A DNA stretch of 64,000 nucleotides from Nitrospirota bacterium. Its GTDB lineage: Bacteria > JACPQY01. A program made the translations under genes and the position numbers. The notes beneath the pieces are model-generated. The model did no database searches. It was not told the DNA's origin and saw nothing but the letters and a program-made list of their open reading frames with translations. This document shows, piece after piece, positions 40,305-48,850 of the stretch. How positions within the stretch are numbered: position 1 is the stretch's first letter; each line of letters begins with the position of its first letter. The stretch is taken from the NCBI GenBank assembly GCA_016190245.1, contig JACPQY010000063.1:1-64000 (forward strand), in the 5' to 3' direction.

Positions 40305-40958
40305 CTATTCGGTCTCGCGGACGATCATCCCGCGGATGCCCTGCTCGGCGGCCAGCCGCCGGTATGTGGCCTGGGCGTCCGACTCGCCTGAATAGCGTCC
40401 AACGCGAACCCGGTACCACGTCCCTCCCCTGAGTTGCGCCGCCACCACGAAGGCATCCAGGCCCTTGGCCTTCAGTGACTTGGCCATCCGTTCCGCGGAC
40501 GCGCGGTCCTGGAAGGCGCCCACCTGCACGGCATAGTGAGCGCCGCTGGAGACGGGCGCGGGGCGAGCCGGGGGGATCACCCGGGCCTGGGGTCTGGCGA
40601 CCGGAGGGGGTGGGGGGGGCGGAGCTGCCGGCGCCACGGCCGGGGCGGTCGGTTCGGGCTGAACGGGAACCGGCGGGGCTGGCGGACGCTCGGACGGTGT
40701 CGGCGCCGCTGCGGACTCCCCGGCCAAGTTGGGAGGTTCACTCTCTGCCGAGGGAGGCTCTTGAAGGGCCGCTTCGAAGTCCTGCGAGACCGCGGGCGTG
40801 GGGGCCTTCCCCTGCCGCTTGACGATGAGGTTTCCCACAAGAACACCTGAGAAAAAGACGACGACCACGAAGAGTGCCGCCACACCCAGTAGAAGAGCAA
40901 ACTGCCTGGAGTCTGCGGAGAACTCGTAGCGGGTCGTCCCGCGGCGGAGATCCGTCAT
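40305..40958 (-). CDS. SPOR-domain inner-membrane protein
   Basis: The protein has 217 residues: a short cytoplasmic N-terminus, one membrane helix (FALLLGVAALFVVVVFFSG, about 20-40), a long Pro/Ala-rich periplasmic linker, and a C-terminal SPOR domain (HYAVQVGAFQDRASAERMA to YRRLAAEQGI, about 143-212) that binds denuded septal peptidoglycan in known members. This is the FtsN/DedD-type layout, so a division or envelope role is likely. It is the last gene of the long minus-strand operon, 36 bp after argS. Confidence 0.85.
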   Translation of the reverse strand: MTDLRRGTTRYEFSADSRQFALLLGVAALFVVVVFFSGVLVGNLIVKRQGKAPTPAVSQDFEAALQEPPSAESEPPNLAGESAAAPTPSERPPAPPVPVQPEPTAPAVAPAAPPPPPPPVARPQARVIPPARPAPVSSGAHYAVQVGAFQDRASAERMAKSLKAKGLDAFVVAAQLRGGTWYRVRVGRYSGESDAQATYRRLAAEQGIRGMIVRETE

Positions 40959-40994
40959 GGGCGAGACTCTAGCATAGGCGGGGCGACGTGTGAA

Positions 40995-42674
40995 TCACAT
41001 TTTGTCCGGCGCGGAGACGCCGATGAGGTCGAGGCCGCGGCGGACCACGGTGCCGAAGACGCGGCACAAAACCAGCCTCCCCAGCGAGGCGGCGCGGTCC
41101 TCAGTAACGATGCGCTGCAGGTTGTAGTACTGGTGGAAGAGGCGGACCAACTCGATGAGATAGAACGGGATACGGTGGGGTTCGCGGGCGCGCGCCGCGC
41201 CGGCCACGACCCAGGGGAAGTACGTGGCCTGACGGATCAGCTCCAGTTCCTCCTCCAATTGCAAGGTCTCGAGGTGACGCGGCTCCGCTTCGTTGAGCAC
41301 CAATCCCTTTTCGCCGGCATGGGCCATCAGGCTGGCCACGCGGGCGTGGGCATACTGAACATAGTAGACGGGGTTCTTCTCAGACTGCGTGCGCGCGAGA
41401 TCGAGATCGAAATCGAGGTGGCTGGACGGCTCGCGCATCAGGTAGAAGAAACGGGCAACGTCCGGTCCTACCTCGTCCAGGATCTCCCTGAGGGTCACGT
41501 AGGTGCCCTTGCGCTTGGACATCTCGACACGCTGTCCATCCCTCAGGAGCGAGACCATCTGGACGAGGATCACGTCGAGCCGACGCGGGTCCGCGTCCAG
41601 CGCGGCCAGCGCCCCGCGGACCCGGGGGATGTAGCCGTGGTGGTCCGCGCCCCAGATGTTGATCAGCGCGTCCCAACCGCCCGCCGCCTTGAGGGCGTGG
41701 TAGGCCGCATCGGAGGCGAAATAAGTCGGTGCGCCGGTCTCGCGAACGAGGACGCGATCCTTCTCGTCTCCGAATTGGGTGGAGCGGAACCAGAGTGCGC
41801 CTTCGTTCTCGTACGCGAGTCCGCGTTCCTTGAGTTTCTCGATCGTGCCCTCGATCTTTCCCTCGGCCTTGAGCCGGCTCTCGTGGAACCACGAGTGGAA
41901 CCCCACCCGGAAATCGGCAAGGTCGTGGCGGATGGCTTCGAGCATGCGCCCGGCGAGGAAGGGCGATACCTGATCCACGAAGGACGGCCAGGGCAAGTCC
42001 GCGCCTCTCAATTCATCAATCCGTCGGGCCATGGACGGCTCGCCCTTCAGCACCTCTGCCAAGGAATCGACGTACTCGCCCGCGTACATCTCGCCGTCCT
42101 CCCTCTGTGCCATGCCCTTTGCTTCGGCCACGCCCAGTGCCTTGGCCACCGAGGCGCACAGGGTCTCCATCTGCCCACCGACGTCGTTTACGTAGTATTC
42201 GGTGCGGACCTCCGCGCCGGCCTCGGCCAACGCCCGGCCCAGGGCATCGCCGATGGCGGCGTTGCGACCGTGCCCCACATGGAGCGGGCCCGTGGGGTTG
42301 GCGCTGACAAACTCCAGGAGGACGCGCCGGCCGGCCAACGTCTCGGTGTGGCCAACACGATCTCCCTGTGCGTAGGCGCGCCACAGCTCCTGGTGCCAGG
42401 CCTTCCGAGGCAGTCGCAGGTTGAGGAAACCCGCACCGGCGATTTCGGCCTTCTCGGCGCCGATCCTGCGGGACACCCCCTCGGCGAGTTTGGAGGCGAC
42501 TTCGCGCGGGTTCTTGCGCGCAGCCTTGGCGAGATGAAACGCGGCGTTGGACGACCAATCGCCGAACTTGCGGTCGCGACTCAGATCGACCAGATCGAGA
42601 GGGTCCGCTTCGGGGCGCGGGAAACCCGCCTCCTCGATGGCCTCGATCAGCGCAGCGGCGAGTTTGTCCTTCAC
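40995..42674 (-). CDS. argS: Arginyl-tRNA synthetase
   Basis: The protein has 559 residues, the usual size for this enzyme, which charges tRNA-Arg with arginine in the cytoplasm. An N-terminal Arg-tRNA synthetase N domain is followed by the HIGH motif as HVGHGRNAAIGDALG, the KMSKS-like site EMSKRKGTYVTLREIL, and the C-terminal DALR anticodon-binding domain (VQYAHARVASLM). It ends with the family-typical IGVSAPDKM. The GTG at 42674 is chosen because it gives the normal N-terminus; the frame continues upstream but overlaps recO. It lies 22 bp after recO. Confidence 0.96.
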   Translation of the reverse strand: MKDKLAAALIEAIEEAGFPRPEADPLDLVDLSRDRKFGDWSSNAAFHLAKAARKNPREVASKLAEGVSRRIGAEKAEIAGAGFLNLRLPRKAWHQELWRAYAQGDRVGHTETLAGRRVLLEFVSANPTGPLHVGHGRNAAIGDALGRALAEAGAEVRTEYYVNDVGGQMETLCASVAKALGVAEAKGMAQREDGEMYAGEYVDSLAEVLKGEPSMARRIDELRGADLPWPSFVDQVSPFLAGRMLEAIRHDLADFRVGFHSWFHESRLKAEGKIEGTIEKLKERGLAYENEGALWFRSTQFGDEKDRVLVRETGAPTYFASDAAYHALKAAGGWDALINIWGADHHGYIPRVRGALAALDADPRRLDVILVQMVSLLRDGQRVEMSKRKGTYVTLREILDEVGPDVARFFYLMREPSSHLDFDLDLARTQSEKNPVYYVQYAHARVASLMAHAGEKGLVLNEAEPRHLETLQLEEELELIRQATYFPWVVAGAARAREPHRIPFYLIELVRLFHQYYNLQRIVTEDRAASLGRLVLCRVFGTVVRRGLDLIGVSAPDKM

Positions 42675-42696
42675 GGCGATGGCTCGACGAAAAAGG

Positions 42697-43467
42697 TCAG
42701 GCGTCGATGAGCCGCTGCCACCAGCGCCACGAGGCCGGCTGGACGTCCAAGTGGTATTGGGTGAACCGATGCAGGAAGTGCCGGAGGGCGGGCCAGTCCG
42801 CCGCGGCGGACCAATCCTCCAGGGCATGGTCGGTGGGGCGGCGGTCGCCTTGCGCGCGTATCTCGACGAGAGAACGCACGGCCCGGCCGGGGAGGCGCAG
42901 GTTGACCTCCGCCGAGGGTACGCAGGCCGGGCAGAGAACACCCCCGGCGCGGTAGCTGATGGCGACTTCGGCGGCAACGGCCAGCGGCGCGTGGCACAAG
43001 GCACAGGCGTCCAACTTGGGACGGTAGCCGAGGGCCTGCTGGTACCGCAAAAGAAACTCGGCCAGGGTGCGGGGCATGGGACCGTCCGATGCGACTCGAT
43101 CCAAGGCCTGCACGAAGGCTTCGTAGAGCTCGATGAGCCGCACCCCCGGCTTGGTCCCACGCCACACCAGCTCTCCCATGTAGTACGCGATGGCGACGCG
43201 ATCGAGGCTCGAACGAAGTCCCAGTCCGAAATCCACAAGGGACGCCCCGGCCAGAAGGGGAATCGCGTTCGCGCGCCTCGTTTCGATCAGCACGTTGAGT
43301 CTCGCCAGCGTGTCCAGGATCCCGCCGAAGCGTTTCCGGCTCCGGCGGGCCCCTTTTGCGATGGTGGTGAGGACGCCCAAGTCCCGCGTGAAGAGACCCA
43401 CCAGCAGATCGCTCTCGCCAAAGGGGGTCCTGCGGAGTACGACGGCTTCCGTGGCGATGGATTTCAT
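42697..43467 (-). CDS. recO: DNA repair protein RecO
   Basis: The protein has 256 residues. RecO mediates RecA loading on SSB-coated single-stranded DNA in the RecFOR pathway. It has the N-terminal OB fold (EAVVLRRTPFGESDLLV, GVLTTIAKGARRSRKRFGG) and a C-terminal helical domain with the CxxC-x15-CxxC zinc site (CALCHAPL and CPACVP). The ATG overlaps the mtaB stop by 4 bp (ATGA). Confidence 0.93.
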   Translation of the reverse strand: MKSIATEAVVLRRTPFGESDLLVGLFTRDLGVLTTIAKGARRSRKRFGGILDTLARLNVLIETRRANAIPLLAGASLVDFGLGLRSSLDRVAIAYYMGELVWRGTKPGVRLIELYEAFVQALDRVASDGPMPRTLAEFLLRYQQALGYRPKLDACALCHAPLAVAAEVAISYRAGGVLCPACVPSAEVNLRLPGRAVRSLVEIRAQGDRRPTDHALEDWSAAADWPALRHFLHRFTQYHLDVQPASWRWWQRLIDA

Positions 43468-45083
43468 GACATCGCGTGTGGGCGCTCCGTGCCGGAGGCG
43501 GCCTCACCCCCCTCCCCTGCCCCGATGAGCATTCCCCTCAGACGAGAGCCTTCGATGGCGTCCGCGCGAAGGCGAACCACGGTTCCCCGCGGTCGCCCAT
43601 CGGCCCTAAACACCATTCGGACGTAGTCGCGGGTGGTGGCGGTCCACTCGCCGGGGTCCCGGTGCGACGGGGCCTCGGCGATCGCCTCGAAAACGCCGCC
43701 GACATGCCCCGCCAAGAACTTGTCCCTCCGGGTTCGGGAAAGATCGAGAAGCCTTCCCGCGCGGCGCCGCTTCGCCGCCTCGCCCACGTGGTCCGGCAGG
43801 CGTGAGGCGCGCGTGTGCGGGCGCGGCGAATACGGAAACACGTGAAGATAGGTGAAGGGGAAAAACTCGATGAAGCGCAGCGTCCGCTCGAACGCGTCCT
43901 CGGTCTCGCCGGGGAAACCCACGAGGACGTCGGCTCCGAGGTTGAGGCTCGGCATGCGCTCGCACAGGGCGGAAATCCGGGCCCGCATCGCCTCCACGGT
44001 GTAGGGTCGGCGCATGATGCGCAACACCTCGGGATCGGCGCTCTGAACGGCGACGTGGAAGTGGGGGCAGATTTTCTTTGACCCGGCCACCACCTGAAGG
44101 AGATCGTCGGTCAAGGCGCTCGGATCGAGCGAGCTGAGACGAAGCCGGACTCCGTCGTCCTCGGCACAGAGGGTCTCGAGCAGGCGCGAGAACGGGACCG
44201 GCGGATCGAGATCCCTGCCGTAGGCGGCCAGATGGACGCCGGAGAGGACAACTTCCCGCGCGCCGCCGCGAACAAGTGCCCGGTAGGCGGCCACGGCCTC
44301 GGCCGGGGGCAGGCTGCGGGAGCGGCCGCGCGTGAAGGGGATCACGCAGAAGGAGCAGCATTGATCGCAGCCGTCGTGAACCTTGAGAACGGGCCGGGCG
44401 CGATCTTGAACGTCAGTGGGCGCGGCCCCGTATGCAGCCCCGAATCCCATTCGGGGCCATGCACGGGGCGCGGCCGTGGAAGCGGCTGGGGACGCACCCT
44501 GAAGGGTGCGGCTACGGGCTGAGAGGATCGGACCGTGGTAGCCGCAGGCTTCCCCCCTGTGCCGCGTCGGCGGGCAGGCAGCCTGCGTCTCGAGTGCGCC
44601 CGGACGGGCGAGCAGACCGGACAGGACTTCCGCCAGGCGACCGGTCTCCCTCGCGCCCACCACCAGATCCGCCCCCTCCGCCCGGAGCTGTTTCGCCGCC
44701 ATCTGTGCATAGCACCCCGTGGCCAGAACGAACGCCGAGGGGTTCCACGATTTCACGCGGCGGATCCAGGCACGCGCATCGAAGTCCGCTTGCGCGGTGA
44801 CCGTGCAGGTATTCACGACGTACACGTCGGCCTCGGTGCGGCCCTGCATCGGCCGGTAGGCAAGGCCGGCCTCCTCGAGTTGGCGGCGCACGGCCTGTCC
44901 GTCGGCATAGTTGACGCGGCAGCCAAGGGAGATGAGAGAGAAGGTGCCCGCGAGCCGGCACCCGCGCAAGTCCTGTGCTGCATCGAGCTTGCTTCTCCGC
45001 CGGCTGGTCCGCCACGGCGGACTGGCGGATCGCCATGACACCCCTTCTGTCATCGCGAGGGCCAAGGCGTCCGGTGGTGTCAT
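43464..45083 (-). CDS. mtaB: tRNA t6A37 methylthiotransferase MtaB with repeat-derived inserts
   Basis: A radical-SAM enzyme that makes ms2t6A at position 37 of tRNAs. The UPF0004 domain (SLGCRVNYADGQ, VNTCTVTAQAD, ATGCYAQ) supplies the three Cys of the auxiliary cluster. The radical SAM motif is C-x3-C-x2-C in DGCDQCCSFC, followed by the conserved ITRG-type loop and a C-terminal TRAM-like domain. MtaB is preferred over MiaB because of SLGCRVN and the linker form. Between the two domains, residues about 161-229 are encoded by GTAG-hairpin repeats in-frame. The N-terminus also carries a GTCCGCC hairpin. The ATG at 45083 overlaps the mnmA stop (ATGA). Confidence 0.9.
   Translation of the reverse strand: MTPPDALALAMTEGVSWRSASPPWRTSRRRSKLDAAQDLRGCRLAGTFSLISLGCRVNYADGQAVRRQLEEAGLAYRPMQGRTEADVYVVNTCTVTAQADFDARAWIRRVKSWNPSAFVLATGCYAQMAAKQLRAEGADLVVGARETGRLAEVLSGLLARPGALETQAACPPTRHRGEACGYHGPILSARSRTLQGASPAASTAAPRAWPRMGFGAAYGAAPTDVQDRARPVLKVHDGCDQCCSFCVIPFTRGRSRSLPPAEAVAAYRALVRGGAREVVLSGVHLAAYGRDLDPPVPFSRLLETLCAEDDGVRLRLSSLDPSALTDDLLQVVAGSKKICPHFHVAVQSADPEVLRIMRRPYTVEAMRARISALCERMPSLNLGADVLVGFPGETEDAFERTLRFIEFFPFTYLHVFPYSPRPHTRASRLPDHVGEAAKRRRAGRLLDLSRTRRDKFLAGHVGGVFEAIAEAPSHRDPGEWTATTRDYVRMVFRADGRPRGTVVRLRADAIEGSRLRGMLIGAGEGGEAASGTERPHAMS
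44430..44596. repeat. GTAG-hairpin repeats inserted in-frame in mtaB
   Basis: It contains GCCCCGAAT/ATTCGGGGC (44437-44457); CGCACCC-TGAA-GGGTGCG followed by GCTAC (44493-44515), the reverse complement of the GTAGC-hairpin form; and GTAGCCGCAGGCTTC (44538-44552), identical to the start of the repeats beside truD. All are translated as the domain linker of MtaB. Confidence 0.8.
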
Positions 45084-46198
45084 CCTCGGATCCATGCGCC
45101 TCCCACCACCTCGTCGCCATCGTAGAACACGGCGGCCTGGCCGGGCGCGATGGCCCGCACAGGGCGCTCGAAGTCGACGCGGAGTCCCGAGCCCTCGCGC
45201 CGCACGCGTGCCCATTCACCTTCGTGACGGTACCGGACCCGGGCGCGCACCCGGCCCAGATCGTCCCAGGTCTCGTACCCGATGAGGTTGGGATCGCCCG
45301 CCTCGAGCCGATCCGCGTAGAGGTCGGGGGCGCTGCCGACGGACACCCGGCGCGTGGCGGCCTCGACGCGCGTCACATAGTGTGGGCCTCCCGTCAGCCC
45401 AAGGCCCCGCCGCTGGCCGACGGTGAAGGCGAAGTAGCCGTTGTGCCGGCCCAGGGTGCGGCCCTCGACATCCACGATCTCTCCTTCGGCCTGGAGGGCC
45501 GGCGCAAGGGAACGGACGGTGTCCGCGTAGCGACCTTCCGACACAAAACATAGCTCCTGGCTGTCCGGCTTGTCCGCGACGCAGAGGCCAAGCTCGGCCG
45601 CCCGACCCCTCACTTCTTCCTTCGTCAGGTCCCCCAGTGGGAAACAGGCGCGCGCGAGCTGCTGCTGCGTCAGACCGAAGAGGAAGTAGGACTGATCCTT
45701 GGACCGATCGCGCGCCCGGAGCAGGACGAATCGCCCGCGGCCGGGGCGCCACTCCACTCGCGCGTAGTGGCCGGTGGCGATAATGTTGGCCCCCAACTCC
45801 TGCGCCCTCTCCATCATGTGGCCCCACTTGATCCGGGTGTTGCACTGGGCGCAGGGGAGGGGCGTCTCGCCCGCCAGATAGCTGTCGAGGAAGTTCCCGA
45901 TGACATCCGTGCGAAACCTGTCCGACACATTGATGACGTAGTGGGGGATGCCCAATCGGTGGGCAACGGCCGCCGCATCGTGAGCATCCTCGATGCCGCA
46001 GCACCGACCGGTGGATCGTCCTCCTGCCTTCTCGACTCCCGACCCCGGGGTTCCCACTCCCGACTGCCGACTGCCGACTGCCGATCCAATGTTGTACGTC
46101 AACCCCACCACCTCGTGCCCCTGCTGCACCAGCAGGGCGGCGGCCACGGAGCTGTCCACTCCTCCGCTCATGAGCACGGCGATCCGGTCGTCAGTCAT
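45080..46198 (-). CDS. mnmA: tRNA-specific 2-thiouridylase MnmA with a repeat-encoded insertion
   Basis: MnmA thiolates U34 of tRNA Lys, Glu and Gln. The PP-loop SGGVDSS is at the N-terminus; the first catalytic Cys lies in PCAQCNTRIKWG and the second in QELCFVSEG; GHYARV is also present. Between the TYNI strand and the conserved RCCGIEDAHDAA, about 20 residues rich in Gly, Ser and Val are encoded by eight 7-bp repeat units (46033-46088). The core of this essential-type enzyme thus carries a repeat insertion, and all key residues flanking it remain. The ATG at 46198 gives the normal N-terminus. Confidence 0.94.
   Translation of the reverse strand: MTDDRIAVLMSGGVDSSVAAALLVQQGHEVVGLTYNIGSAVGSRQSGVGTPGSGVEKAGGRSTGRCCGIEDAHDAAAVAHRLGIPHYVINVSDRFRTDVIGNFLDSYLAGETPLPCAQCNTRIKWGHMMERAQELGANIIATGHYARVEWRPGRGRFVLLRARDRSKDQSYFLFGLTQQQLARACFPLGDLTKEEVRGRAAELGLCVADKPDSQELCFVSEGRYADTVRSLAPALQAEGEIVDVEGRTLGRHNGYFAFTVGQRRGLGLTGGPHYVTRVEAATRRVSVGSAPDLYADRLEAGDPNLIGYETWDDLGRVRARVRYRHEGEWARVRREGSGLRVDFERPVRAIAPGQAAVFYDGDEVVGGAWIRG
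46033..46088. repeat. Heptamer tandem repeat inside mnmA
   Basis: Eight consecutive 7-bp units run CGACTCC, CGACCCC, GGGGTTC, CCACTCC, CGACTGC (three times), CGATCCA. The 56-bp block is coding on the minus strand. Confidence 0.9.
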
Positions 46199-46248
46199 GG
46201 AGAGAGTATACACGAGCGCCTGCGGCACCCTCTACGGGTGGCCGGATC

Positions 46249-46920
46249 TCAAATCCGATGCAGCGTGCCGCCCTCCAGCCGGTACACCTCGTCCACCTGT
46301 TCGGCGAGGCGGGGATTGTGCGTCGCCAGGAGCATCGTCATCCCCCTCTCCCTCTGGAGGCCGTGGAGGAGGTCGAACACCTCCCCGCCCGTTCGCTGGT
46401 CGAGGTTGCCGGTGGGCTCGTCCGCCAGGAGCACCCGGGGACAGAGCATCACGGCGCGCGCGATGGCCACCCGCTGCTGCTCCCCGCCGGACAGTTCGCC
46501 CGGCCGATGCAGGAGGCGCTCCCCCAGGCCGACCCGCGTGAGGACCTCGCCCGCCTGCTCGCGGGCCTTCTCGCGCGACAGCCCGTGAATCAGCGCGGGC
46601 ATCATCACATTCTCGACCGCCGTGAACTCCGGCAGGAGGTGGAAGGCCTGGAACACGAAACCGACGTATTCGTTCCGGAAGCGTGCGAGCTCCACCCCGT
46701 TGTGTCGGAACACATCCACCGCGTCGTACCACACGGTCCCGGAGCTCGGCCGTTCGAGGGTGCCGATGATGTGCAAGAGCGTGCTCTTGCCGGCTCCCGA
46801 GGCGCCCACCAAGGCCGCGGACCTGCCCGTCGCCAGCGAGAGATCCAAGCCGGACAGGACCTCGATCTCCCCCGACTTGTGGAGGAAGTTCTTGCGGAGA
46901 CCTTCAACGCGAACGTTCAA
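46249..46920 (-). CDS. lolD: LolD-like ABC transporter ATPase
   Basis: The protein has 223 residues. Walker A is GASGAGKST, the Q-loop is VFQAFHLLPEFTA, the signature is LSGGEQQRVAIARA, Walker B is VLLADEPTG, and the H-loop is ATHN. It belongs to the LolD/MacB-type subfamily, which powers release of lipoproteins from the inner membrane with LolC/E. No LolC/E-type permease lies in the window, so the partner must be encoded elsewhere. The start codon is TTG. It lies 45 bp after the lipoprotein gene and 50 bp before mnmA. Confidence 0.88.
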   Translation of the reverse strand: MNVRVEGLRKNFLHKSGEIEVLSGLDLSLATGRSAALVGASGAGKSTLLHIIGTLERPSSGTVWYDAVDVFRHNGVELARFRNEYVGFVFQAFHLLPEFTAVENVMMPALIHGLSREKAREQAGEVLTRVGLGERLLHRPGELSGGEQQRVAIARAVMLCPRVLLADEPTGNLDQRTGGEVFDLLHGLQRERGMTMLLATHNPRLAEQVDEVYRLEGGTLHRI

Positions 46921-46965
46921 GGGCGGAGGGTGACGAGAAGGAGGACCGGGGGCCTGGCCTTTCCT

Positions 46966-47658
46966 TCAGAGGGTCTGCGTCCCGCAAACCGTGCTGGCAT
47001 CCGACGGGCCTTGGAACGCCACAGAAGAATCCCCGGCCATCGCGAGCATCTTCACAAAGAAGCTCTGGAGTGTGGACGTCGGGTCGGGATCGGTGAGCCG
47101 GAGCAGGAGATGGATCTGCCCATTGGGGCCGGTTCGCCCCAGGAAGGGCTTGCCGTTATCCGCCGGGCTGAGTCCCGACAGCAGGCACGTCACGTCCTGT
47201 GTCGTCTTGGACGAATCCGGCTTCAGCAGACTCACCTGATCGGCCGGAAGCTGCACGGCACAGTCGGACGGATCGACGCCCACTTGGAGGACTTGCCAGT
47301 ACTCCTCCTTGCTGAGGGACGCATCCTGTGGATAGAGCGTGCAATCGGCCACGAAGAAGTACTCCAAGTAGAACTGGACGAGGATCCCGGGGAGTACCTG
47401 GATAATCTGACCTCTCCGATTCGTGACGGGAACCGGGTTTACCGAGCGCTCCGCGCTCTCGACTTCGCGATAGGCGGTGATGGCCACGGGGTAGACCCAG
47501 CCGTCGTAGAGGGCGATGGCGCCGCCGCCGACATCGTCCGCCGTCACGTCCGACACCTGAACGCTGTCCGCCTCCAACTGGACATCCGGAGGTCCATATG
47601 TATCCGTGCAGCCCGCTGCCGCCGTTGCCGCGGCGAGCCAAAGCATCTTCTTCATCAT
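46966..47658 (-). CDS. Lipoprotein of unknown function
   Basis: The protein has 230 residues with a short signal peptide ending AAAGC (lipobox). The mature part has four further Cys and no recognisable family. It starts 4 bp after aroC, and its Shine-Dalgarno (GAAAGGAG) lies within the end of aroC. It precedes lolD in the operon, so a link to envelope assembly is possible but unproven. Confidence 0.75.
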   Translation of the reverse strand: MMKKMLWLAAATAAAGCTDTYGPPDVQLEADSVQVSDVTADDVGGGAIALYDGWVYPVAITAYREVESAERSVNPVPVTNRRGQIIQVLPGILVQFYLEYFFVADCTLYPQDASLSKEEYWQVLQVGVDPSDCAVQLPADQVSLLKPDSSKTTQDVTCLLSGLSPADNGKPFLGRTGPNGQIHLLLRLTDPDPTSTLQSFFVKMLAMAGDSSVAFQGPSDASTVCGTQTL

Positions 47659-47662
47659 CCCA

Positions 47663-48850
47663 CTAGGCTCCTTTCAACCCATATTCCCTGAGCGCTTTCC
47701 TGTACCCCTCGTAGTTGCGCCCGATCTCTTCCATGCTGTCGCCCCCAAATTTCTCAACGAACGCGGCGGCTACCTCGAAGGCCACCACCGCCTCCGCCAC
47801 CACGGCGGCGGCGGGCACGGCGCACACGTCCGAGCGCTCCACCTGCGCTCGGAAGGGCTCCTTGGTCCGGATATCCACGCTGGCCAGCGGTTTCATGAGC
47901 GTCGAAAGCGGCTTCATGACGCCGCGGACGACGATCTCCTCGCCCGTGCTCATCCCTCCTTCGATCCCCCCCCCCCGGTTCGTGGTGCGGAAGAACCCCC
48001 AGGGCCGCCCCGGGTCGTAGCCGATCTCGTCATGCACTTCCGATCCCGGCCGCCGGGCGCAGTCGAACCCCAGACCGAATTCCACGCCCTTGACGGCCTG
48101 AATGCTGAGCAGGGCCAGGGCGATCCGCGCGTCGAGCTTGCGGTCCCAATGCACGTGGCTCCCGAGCCCCGGCGGCGCACCGAGGACCACGACCTCGAAA
48201 ACCCCTCCCAGCGTCTCCCCCTTGCGCCGCGCCTCATCGATCTTGGCCTTGATCGCGCCTTCCACCTCCGCATCGTACACGCGCACCTCCGATGCCTCGG
48301 CGCGCGTCCTCCTCTCGGCGGGTGTCATCTGCCCGTCCCTCGCCCGCTCGCCTCCGATCTCCACGACGCACCCAAGCACATCGATCCCGAAACGCGCAAG
48401 GAGTTGGCGCACCACGGCCCCCACGGCGACACGGGCCGCCGTTTCCCGCGCGGACGCCCGTTCCAGCACGTTGCGCAGGTCCTCATGACCGTACTTCATG
48501 CCCCCCGCGAGGTCCGCGTGCCCGGGCCGAGGCCTGGTGAACGCCCTGTGGCGGGGGGGCGGCCCCTGGTAAGGGTCCATCTCATCCTTCCAATTCTCCC
48601 AGTCGCGATTGCGGACCACCATCGCCAAGGGCGAGCCGAGCGTCCGCCCGAACCGCAATCCCGAGACCACGTCCACTTCATCCGACTCGATCTTCATTCT
48701 CCCGCCGCGGCCATAACCGGCCTGCCTCCTCTTGAGCTCCAGGTCGATGTCGGCCTTTGAGATCTCGAGCCCGGCGGGCAACCCCTCAAGGATGGCCGTG
48801 ACCTGCGGACCGTGGGACTCGCCGGCCGTCAGGTAACGCAGCGTGCTCAC
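47663..48850 (-). CDS. aroC: Chorismate synthase
   Basis: The protein has 395 residues. It is the FMN-dependent last step of the shikimate pathway, turning EPSP into chorismate. It has the N-terminal signature AGESHGPQVTAILEGLPAG and the following RRQAGYGRGGRMKIESD, plus the family-conserved HAD-rich C-terminal region (RPGHADLAGGMKYGHEDLR and GVEFGLGF). The GTG start overlaps the pilQ stop (GTGA). Placement after pilQ is common in deltaproteobacteria. Confidence 0.96.
   Translation of the reverse strand: MSTLRYLTAGESHGPQVTAILEGLPAGLEISKADIDLELKRRQAGYGRGGRMKIESDEVDVVSGLRFGRTLGSPLAMVVRNRDWENWKDEMDPYQGPPPRHRAFTRPRPGHADLAGGMKYGHEDLRNVLERASARETAARVAVGAVVRQLLARFGIDVLGCVVEIGGERARDGQMTPAERRTRAEASEVRVYDAEVEGAIKAKIDEARRKGETLGGVFEVVVLGAPPGLGSHVHWDRKLDARIALALLSIQAVKGVEFGLGFDCARRPGSEVHDEIGYDPGRPWGFFRTTNRGGGIEGGMSTGEEIVVRGVMKPLSTLMKPLASVDIRTKEPFRAQVERSDVCAVPAAAVVAEAVVAFEVAAAFVEKFGGDSMEEIGRNYEGYRKALREYGLKGA

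Noticed and set aside
42675-43238. Longer arginyl-tRNA synthetase reaching 43238
   Set aside because: It would overlap nearly all of recO; the GTG at 42674 gives the normal N-terminus.
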